This document shows, in pieces, positions 1 to 3,335 of a stretch of DNA of 7,780 nucleotides. The notes beneath the pieces are model-generated. The model was not told where the DNA came from and ran no database searches. It saw only the letters and a program-made list of their open reading frames with translations. Numbering within the stretch: position 1 is the first letter of the stretch; every line of letters starts with the position of its first letter. The translations under genes were made by a program, and so were the position numbers. This stretch comes from Phycisphaerae bacterium (GTDB lineage: Bacteria > Planctomycetota > Phycisphaerae > UBA1845 > UTPLA1): NCBI GenBank assembly GCA_016935885.1, contig JAFGQA010000391.1:1-7780 (forward strand), given 5' to 3'.

Positions 1-80
1 CTCGTAGTCAGAAGCGGGCCGGGCGGACCGCGGCACAGGGCCACGGCCGCGCCGGCCCAACATCACAACCCCTTTATTCT

Positions 81-86
81 AAGGAG
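81..86 (+). promoter_or_regulatory. Shine-Dalgarno site of the first gene
   Basis: AAGGAG lies 7 bases before the ATG at 94 and supports that start. The rest of 1-80 is GC-rich, and I see no convincing -35/-10 pair in it, so the promoter is probably outside the window or not of the housekeeping type. Confidence 0.7.
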
Positions 87-93
87 AGTAGAA

Positions 94-876
94 ATGCTAC
101 GCAAGATCACTCTGTCGCTGCTGGTGGCAGTCGGCATCACAGGTGCCGCGATCGCCGAGGAGGACGCCATCCCGATCGAAGGTCGGGCGGTCGCGGACAC
201 GATCGAGAACTACGAGGAGCAATTGGCGTTGCGTCAGGACCCGGCCGCGCACGCCAAGATAGTAATCGACACGCTTGCCGCGTTTGACGGCCGCGTCATT
301 ATCGAGGGCTTCCTGGACGGCGACTTCTGCGTCATGTGGTGGGACGCCGGGCTGGGAAACGTGGTTGTCACGAGGAACGGCGAGGAGGTCTCGCTCGATA
401 CATACACAGACCAGGACGGTCGGCCAGCGTTCGAGTCCGGCGAGGTGTCCGGCTGGATGGATCTCCTGGGCGACGAGCTGCACGTCGAGGTGTCGGGAGG
501 CGGTCAGACGTATCGTGGGATCGGGAACCTCCCTGCCGAGCCGGCCGGCATCGACCAGGCGGCCGGCATCGACGACTCCGACAGCGGCGGCCCGATGGTG
601 GTCATCGTCACCAAGATGAAGTGTGTGTGCAAAGGGACCCTCGAAGCCCACGGCTGTCAAGAGGAAGACTGCGGGAAGAATAAGGAACCATGCACGCTGC
701 CAGGCGGAACCAACAGTTACTGCGTCTGGGCCCCTGTACCAGAAACAGAGTCCGATCGTTCTTGGTGTGGGGATTCGAGCGTCGGCGGGGCGGTCCTGGT
801 GGCCGGGATGGGGCTCACCACGTTCTGCGGCCCCGTCCGGCGCAGGGTGATGCGGCGTGTGCGTCGCAGCCGGTGA
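94..876 (+). CDS. secreted cysteine-rich protein with Arg-rich C-terminal tail, function unknown
   Basis: I do not recognise the family. Residues 1-21 form a clean signal peptide (basic MLRK, hydrophobic core, AIA cleavage site before EED), so the product is exported. Residues 30-165 are acidic and look globular, with a WWD motif near 82. Residues 177-210 are cysteine-rich (C177, C179, C188, C193, C200, C210), which suggests a disulfide-bonded knot. After PVPE (214-217) come Cys225, a hydrophobic Gly/Ala/Val segment at about 229-248, and a cytosol-type tail with eight arginines in the last 12 residues. That layout (spacer, hydrophobic helix, Arg cluster) resembles C-terminal membrane anchor or sorting signals such as PEP-CTERM, but the exact consensus is absent. 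The start is supported by AAGGAG 7 bases upstream. It stands alone: the next gene is convergent and more than 550 bp away. The cysteine pattern and signal peptide make it very likely a real gene. Confidence 0.8.
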   Translation: MLRKITLSLLVAVGITGAAIAEEDAIPIEGRAVADTIENYEEQLALRQDPAAHAKIVIDTLAAFDGRVIIEGFLDGDFCVMWWDAGLGNVVVTRNGEEVSLDTYTDQDGRPAFESGEVSGWMDLLGDELHVEVSGGGQTYRGIGNLPAEPAGIDQAAGIDDSDSGGPMVVIVTKMKCVCKGTLEAHGCQEEDCGKNKEPCTLPGGTNSYCVWAPVPETESDRSWCGDSSVGGAVLVAGMGLTTFCGPVRRRVMRRVRRSR

Positions 877-911
877 CGCCATCGCTATGAATGCGGCGGT
901 AACACGAATGC

Positions 912-954
912 GCCGGCGGCACGAACACGCCGCTTGTCGGAACGCGCCGCCGGC
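912..954. repeat. GCCGGCGGC/GCCGCCGGC inverted repeat
   Basis: The 9-bp arms at 912-920 and 946-954 are exact reverse complements separated by 25 bases. A competing shorter hairpin (GCGGC 916-920 with GCCGC 929-933) uses the same left arm. It starts 35 bases after the stop codon of the first gene and could act as a 3' structure, but no T-run follows it. Confidence 0.5.
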
Positions 955-975
955 ACAAACGGGGCGGGGTGGCAT

Positions 976-1012
976 GGGTAAGCGGAGCCGCCAGCGGCGG
1001 CGGAGTTTACCC
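976..1012. repeat. nested hairpin GGGTAA...TTACCC
   Basis: The outer arms GGGTAA (976-981) and TTACCC (1007-1012) enclose an inner perfect stem, GCCGCC (987-992) and GGCGGC (996-1001), with a 3-base AGC loop. Short purine-rich mismatches separate the two stems. It resembles the short GC-rich intergenic palindromes scattered in many planctomycete genomes; that comparison is from memory and untested. Confidence 0.6.
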
Positions 1013-1023
1013 GTGGGCACACA

Positions 1024-1057
1024 ACGCTGGGCCGAGAATCCCTTCTCGGCCCAGCGT
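1024..1057. repeat. perfect 15-bp hairpin with TCCC loop
   Basis: ACGCTGGGCCGAGAA (1024-1038) is the exact reverse complement of TTCTCGGCCCAGCGT (1043-1057), with a TCCC loop between them. It has no T-tract on either side, so it is not an obvious intrinsic terminator. The central 14 bases (GAGAA-TCCC-TTCTC) are the exact reverse complement of the core of the hairpin at 1111-1134, although the outer arms are unrelated. This marks both as members of one hairpin family. Confidence 0.85.
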
Positions 1058-1060
1058 GCA

Positions 1061-1078
1061 GCAGGATTCCTATCCTGC
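1061..1078. repeat. 7-bp hairpin with TCCT loop
   Basis: GCAGGAT (1061-1067) pairs with ATCCTGC (1072-1078) around TCCT. It follows the 15-bp hairpin after three bases and has the same pyrimidine-rich 4-base loop style. Confidence 0.7.
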
Positions 1079-1086
1079 AACGCTTC

Positions 1087-1102
1087 GAGGAAGGGATTCC
1101 TC
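1087..1102. repeat. 6-bp hairpin with GGGA loop
   Basis: GAGGAA (1087-1092) pairs with TTCCTC (1097-1102) around GGGA. Loop and position match the next hairpin (1111-1134), while the stem sequence differs. Confidence 0.65.
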
Positions 1103-1110
1103 TGCGTGTG

Positions 1111-1134
1111 GGTGCGAGAAGGGATTCTCGCACC
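1111..1134. repeat. perfect 10-bp hairpin with GGGA loop
   Basis: GGTGCGAGAA (1111-1120) pairs with TTCTCGCACC (1125-1134) around GGGA. The right arm is the founding unit of the tandem repeat that follows, so in a plus-strand transcript the single left arm could pair with any of three exact downstream copies and nearly with a fourth. Confidence 0.85.
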
Positions 1135-1188
1135 AGCGGATTCTCGCACCAGCGGATTCTCGCACCAGCGGATTCTCGCACAAGCGGT
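1125..1188. repeat. 16-bp tandem repeat, four copies
   Basis: The unit TTCTCGCACCAGCGGA occurs exactly at 1125-1140, 1141-1156 and 1157-1172. A fourth copy at 1173-1188 has two changes (CACC to CACA, final A to T). The unit is the right arm of the preceding hairpin plus AGC. Copies are contiguous with no spacers, so this is not CRISPR. The unit length is not a multiple of three, so it is not a coding repeat. Confidence 0.95.
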
Positions 1189-1206
1189 TGATCCGCCAAA
1201 CGGCAA

Positions 1207-1237
1207 GCCCTTGACAAGTCAAGCCCTTGTCAAGGGC
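1207..1237. repeat. perfect 12-bp inverted repeat GCCCTTGACAAG
   Basis: GCCCTTGACAAG (1207-1218) and CTTGTCAAGGGC (1226-1237) are exact reverse complements around a 7-base loop. The same stretch also contains a direct repeat, CAAGCCCTTG at 1204-1213 and 1220-1229, spaced 16 bases apart. That is the same period as the tandem array just upstream. Several alternative pairings are possible. Confidence 0.8.
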
Positions 1238-1303
1238 AAGCCAGCAGGCCAGCCAAGCGGCACCATCGGTCATGTTATTCTCGCGCGACGCCTGGTGAAT
1301 GAC

Positions 1304-1326
1304 GCCCCCGGTGGGGCTTGTTGTTT
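1304..1326 (+). terminator. weak terminator-like hairpin
   Basis: GCCCC (1304-1308) and GGGGC (1313-1317) form a 5-bp GC stem with a CGGT loop, followed by TTGTTGTTT. Shape and T-richness fit a weak intrinsic terminator for plus-strand transcription coming from the first gene and the hairpin region. The stem is short and the T-tract is interrupted. Confidence 0.3.
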
Positions 1327-1429
1327 CGTTGCCCATGCCACACCGTTTGAACACTGAATACGTAGGAAGTCCGCGGCTCATCGGCAGGGGCAACAGCCAC
1401 CGCAGTGCCCGGCTGAAGACGGCGCGAGA

Positions 1430-2107
1430 TCAGCGCATTCGGCGGATGACGCCGATGACGACGCCCTGGATCTGGACGTTGGCCGTGTAGATCGGCTTGT
1501 AGTTCGGGTTGGCCGGCTGGAGGCGGATGCGGCCCTTCTCGCGGTAGTAGCGCTTGAGCGTTGCCTCCTCGTTATCCAACAGGGCGACGACCGTCTCGCC
1601 GTTGTATGGCGTGGTGCGGCGCTCGACGACGACGTAGTCGCCATCGGTGATTTGGTCTTCGATCATGCTGTCGCCCTTCACCTCGAGGATGAACGTGCCG
1701 TGCTCGGACGTGAAGATCTCCTCCAGGTCCACAACCTCGCGGTCCTCGATCGCCTCGATCGGGGCACCGGCGGCGATTCGCCCGGCCAACGGCAGGCAGC
1801 TCGGTCGCTCGTCCGGCAATTCCAGGTGATCAGCCAAGCGCAAAGAGCGAGCCTTGTGCTTGTCGCGCGTCAGCAGGCCCCGGTCTTTGAGGATGGTGAG
1901 GTGCTCGAAGACGGTGACCTTTGAGATGCCGAACTCGTCCGCGATCTCGTCGTAGGTCGGGGAATAGCCATTCTTGTGTGTGTAGTCCCGGACAAAGGTC
2001 AGGATCTCTGTCTGGCGAGGCGTCGCGGGCCGCGTCGGGATGGCTTGCCTGCGACCGGTGCGCTTTGCGGGCCTCGCTCTGGATGTCTTGCGACGCTTCG
2101 ACGGCAT
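1430..2107 (-). CDS. lexA: LexA, SOS-response transcriptional repressor and self-cleaving S24 peptidase
   Basis: LexA binds operators of DNA-damage genes and is inactivated when RecA filaments trigger its self-cleavage. The 225-residue product has the full family layout. Residues 28-95 form a winged helix-turn-helix with the recognition region SKVTVFEHLTILKDRGLL (62-79). The cleavage site is Ala113-Gly114 in GRIAAGAP. The catalytic serine is Ser147 in KGDSM, and the catalytic lysine is Lys185 in EATLKRYY. The spacings (33 residues from Gly114 to Ser147, 38 from Ser147 to Lys185) agree closely with E. coli LexA. All catalytic elements are intact. Residues 1-27 are an extra basic extension (10 Lys/Arg in the first 20), making it longer than the 202-residue E. 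coli protein. The start is fixed by AGGAGGAG 7 bases upstream. It is transcribed alone, convergent with the first gene. LexA usually represses itself, but I could not identify an operator here. Confidence 0.97.
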   Translation of the reverse strand: MPSKRRKTSRARPAKRTGRRQAIPTRPATPRQTEILTFVRDYTHKNGYSPTYDEIADEFGISKVTVFEHLTILKDRGLLTRDKHKARSLRLADHLELPDERPSCLPLAGRIAAGAPIEAIEDREVVDLEEIFTSEHGTFILEVKGDSMIEDQITDGDYVVVERRTTPYNGETVVALLDNEEATLKRYYREKGRIRLQPANPNYKPIYTANVQIQGVVIGVIRRMR

Positions 2108-2114
2108 GATGTTG

Positions 2115-2122
2115 CTCCTCCT
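2115..2122 (-). promoter_or_regulatory. strong Shine-Dalgarno site of lexA
   Basis: Read on the minus strand, AGGAGGAG lies 7 bases before the lexA ATG (2107). It decides the start codon and therefore makes the basic N-terminal extension of LexA real. Confidence 0.85.
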
Positions 2123-2517
2123 GCGTTGGCCACGGCCGGCCCGCCAAGCCCTGAGGCCCCAGGATCAACAGGGGCAAGTCGTCGCCCTTGATCGTCGTCG
2201 GCACCGGGCCGTCTGCGAACACACCGTTGCCCGCGCGCGACCGACGCGGACACACGCGCCAAGACCGCGTGCCCGCCTTTGCTTCGGGGGCCGACGAGAC
2301 GCCGTCCCGGCTGGGGCCCCAGGCCACGGCGAACCTACCGCCGGGGCCGAATAGGCACAATGGCAACTCGTCATGTGGCATCCAGGTCATACCGGCCCAC
2401 CAGCGTGCAACAGAGAACCACCGCAGGACGCCGCTGTGGCTACCGAGCGGGGCGCGGCCCCCGATGGGTATCGAGGTCACCCGCCCCGTGTCGGCAAAGC
2501 GAGCGGCAACCGGCTCC

Positions 2518-2565
2518 CAGTGGCACGCTGATCCGAACGGCCGAGGTCACTAACTCGTGCCACTG
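2518..2565. repeat. 10-bp inverted repeat CAGTGGCACG
   Basis: CAGTGGCACG (2518-2527) and CGTGCCACTG (2556-2565) are exact reverse complements 28 bases apart. The repeat lies just downstream, on the minus strand, of the candidate lexA promoter, so it would form at the 5' end of that transcript. It shares the word GTGCCACTG with the palindrome at 2859-2946. Confidence 0.75.
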
Positions 2566-2567
2566 TA

Positions 2568-2596
2568 AGTATAACCTAACATCGTCCAAACCGCAA
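2568..2596 (-). promoter_or_regulatory. candidate housekeeping promoter toward lexA
   Basis: On the minus strand, TTGCGG (2596-2591), a 17-base spacer and TATACT (2573-2568) resemble a sigma-70 promoter; the -10 differs from TATAAT at one position. Transcription would start near 2561 and leave a leader of about 450 bases before lexA. The local AT-richness stands out from the surrounding GC-rich DNA. A closer unrecognised promoter is equally possible. Confidence 0.4.
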
Positions 2597-2715
2597 CCCT
2601 AACGCAAAGCAAAGTTGCTTCTTCTGCGCTCGATGCCGTCCTGGACACGTTGAGACCCTGTCGGATTGCCTCAGGGCCCTGCGGCGTTGCTCCAGAGGCC
2701 GTCTTGCCCGTGTCT

Positions 2716-2737
2716 GCGCCGCCGTTGTCGGCGGTGC
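2716..2737. repeat. 9-bp hairpin with TTGT loop
   Basis: GCGCCGCCG (2716-2724) pairs with CGGCGGTGC (2729-2737) with one G-T wobble, around TTGT. The right arm runs into another copy of GTGCCAC (2734-2740). Confidence 0.6.
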
Positions 2738-2781
2738 CACAAGGTAAGAGACATCGCCCTTCTGCCTTCTGGATGCCTCCA

Positions 2782-2806
2782 GGGGGTGTTCGGGGGGGTT
2801 TTGGGG
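2782..2806 (+). other. G-quadruplex-type G-run
   Basis: The plus strand has G-runs of 5, 7 and 4 bases (2782-2786, 2792-2798, 2803-2806). Splitting the 7-G run gives four G-tracts of at least three, with loops of 5, 1 and 4 bases. This satisfies the usual G3+N1-7 quadruplex pattern. Folding in vivo is untested. Confidence 0.6.
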
Positions 2807-2858
2807 CGACACGCACACCATCGGTCGCCCATCCTGTTGGGTCCATGACCGTTTAGGA

Positions 2859-2946
2859 GGGTGCCACTGGCAGCTCGCCTGCCAGTGTGTATGCGCCGTG
2901 CGCCACCGGACAGACCGCACGGGCGGACAAGCCGCCCGTGGCACCC
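2859..2946. repeat. 88-bp composite palindromic element
   Basis: The ends GGGTGCCA (2859-2866) and TGGCACCC (2939-2946) are perfect 8-bp inverted repeats. Just inside are two perfect hairpins: CACTGGCAG (2865-2873) with CTGCCAGTG (2879-2887), loop CTCGC, and CACGGGCGG (2918-2926) with CCGCCCGTG (2932-2940), loop ACAAG. The inner stems overlap the outer arms by two bases each, so the structures compete at their edges. No gene is inside. It looks like a short non-autonomous dispersed element. The core GGCGGACAAGCCGC (2922-2935) recurs at 5096-5109. Confidence 0.7.
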
Positions 2947-3006
2947 AGACTCGAATGCTGCCGGAAGTGTCGTAGACCCCATCCTGTCCGAAGGAATGGG
3001 AGGTGC

Positions 3007-3035
3007 TGGACATCGATCGGTCAATACGTTAGGAT
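3007..3035 (+). promoter_or_regulatory. candidate promoter for the peptidase gene
   Basis: TGGACA (3007-3012), a 17-base spacer and TAGGAT (3030-3035) match the sigma-70 pattern at 5/6 and 4/6 positions. It would give a leader of roughly 290 bases containing the inverted repeats at 3130-3222. A nearer alternative -10 is TACAAT at 3226-3231. Confidence 0.35.
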
Positions 3036-3129
3036 AGTCCAGCGGCAGTTAGATATTGCGGGGGAAAAGAGCGGGAATGGGTACGCGAACGCCTCTGAGT
3101 TCCTGCGCTTTTACGTCACCGCGACACAG

Positions 3130-3181
3130 CGGCAGGGATAACTTCCCCTGGCCATCCGACCATTTTCTGGCCTCCCTGCCG
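3130..3181. repeat. 8-bp inverted repeat CGGCAGGG/CCCTGCCG
   Basis: The arms at 3130-3137 and 3174-3181 are exact reverse complements, and a possible inner GGCC/GGCC pairing (3150-3153 with 3169-3172) adds to the stem. It could be a leader structure of the peptidase mRNA if transcription starts upstream at about 3042. Confidence 0.45.
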
Positions 3182-3203
3182 ATGGTTAACTTGGCGGCCC
3201 GAC

Positions 3204-3231
3204 GTGGCATGGATCATGCCACCGTTACAAT
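3204..3231. promoter_or_regulatory. operator-like palindrome next to a -10-like TACAAT
   Basis: GTGGCATG (3204-3211) and CATGCCAC (3215-3222) form a perfect 8-bp dyad around GAT. Four bases later TACAAT (3226-3231) matches the -10 consensus at 5/6 positions. No good -35 lies at the right spacing; the dyad occupies that place. This fits a transcription-factor site controlling the peptidase gene, 105 bases before its ATG, but the regulator is unknown. Confidence 0.4.
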
Positions 3232-3310
3232 CCGCAGGGAGTTGTTGTCAAGATGATACGTCTGGCGTGGAAACCGATGGGAGCCAGCTATCGCCGTCTT
3301 TCCATCGTGA

Positions 3311-3327
3311 TCCTCGCTTGCGAGGAG
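3311..3327 (+). promoter_or_regulatory. Shine-Dalgarno site inside a small hairpin
   Basis: GAGGAG (3322-3327) lies 8 bases before ATG 3336 and decides the peptidase start. TCCTCG (3311-3316) pairs exactly with CGAGGA (3321-3326) around CTTG, so most of the ribosome binding site is in the stem. Such pairing could lower or modulate translation. Confidence 0.6.
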
Positions 3328-3335
3328 CCAAACCT

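Larger units (their letters stand above)
877..1429. other. 553-bp gene-free region rich in palindromes
   Basis: The region separates the convergent first gene and lexA. I find no credible gene here. Open frames crossing it consist of low-complexity Arg/Ser/Ala translations of the tandem repeat, with no start signal. It holds at least six perfect or near-perfect inverted repeats, a 16-bp tandem array and a weak terminator-like hairpin, each listed separately. Confidence 0.75.
2108..3335. other. 1.2-kb gene-free region between lexA and the peptidase gene
   Basis: lexA and the peptidase gene diverge from this region. Several open frames cross it on both strands, but none has a ribosome binding site, a recognisable domain or a natural protein composition; they are rich in Arg, Pro, Ser and Trp. 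The region contains inverted repeats, a G-rich run and candidate promoters, listed separately. The part from 2123 to about 2480 holds nothing I can assign beyond being the probable lexA leader. Confidence 0.6.

Noticed and set aside
1125..1188. possible CRISPR array
   Set aside because: The repeats are only 16 bp and are contiguous with no spacers, and no cas gene is in the window.
97..1206. 369-codon minus-strand open frame covering the first gene and the hairpin region
   Set aside because: It runs through the tandem repeat, giving repeated RESAGARIRW-type peptides, and is antisense to a protein with a clear signal peptide. It has no ribosome binding site.
2216..2230. GAAC-ACACC-GTT resembling a Bacillus-type LexA box
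   Set aside because: The half sites are one base too far apart and the right half is incomplete (GTTG instead of GTTC).
1830..2480. 216-codon minus-strand open frame upstream of and overlapping lexA
   Set aside because: It overlaps lexA by almost 280 bases in another frame and has no good ribosome binding site. The upstream half has GC-rich third positions, so a decayed or leader-encoded peptide cannot be fully excluded, but I recognise nothing in it.
2576..3013. 145-codon minus-strand open frame in the intergenic region
   Set aside because: It is a translation of the palindromic element and the G-run, with Cys/Pro/Arg-rich composition and no start signal.
3042..3200. possible riboswitch in the peptidase leader
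   Set aside because: The leader shows an inverted repeat, but I could not match it to any riboswitch consensus I know, including c-di-GMP types.
3204..3335. longer peptidase start at GTG 3204
   Set aside because: It would put 44 polar residues before the signal peptide and would begin inside the operator-like dyad. ATG 3336 has a proper ribosome binding site and an N-terminal signal peptide.
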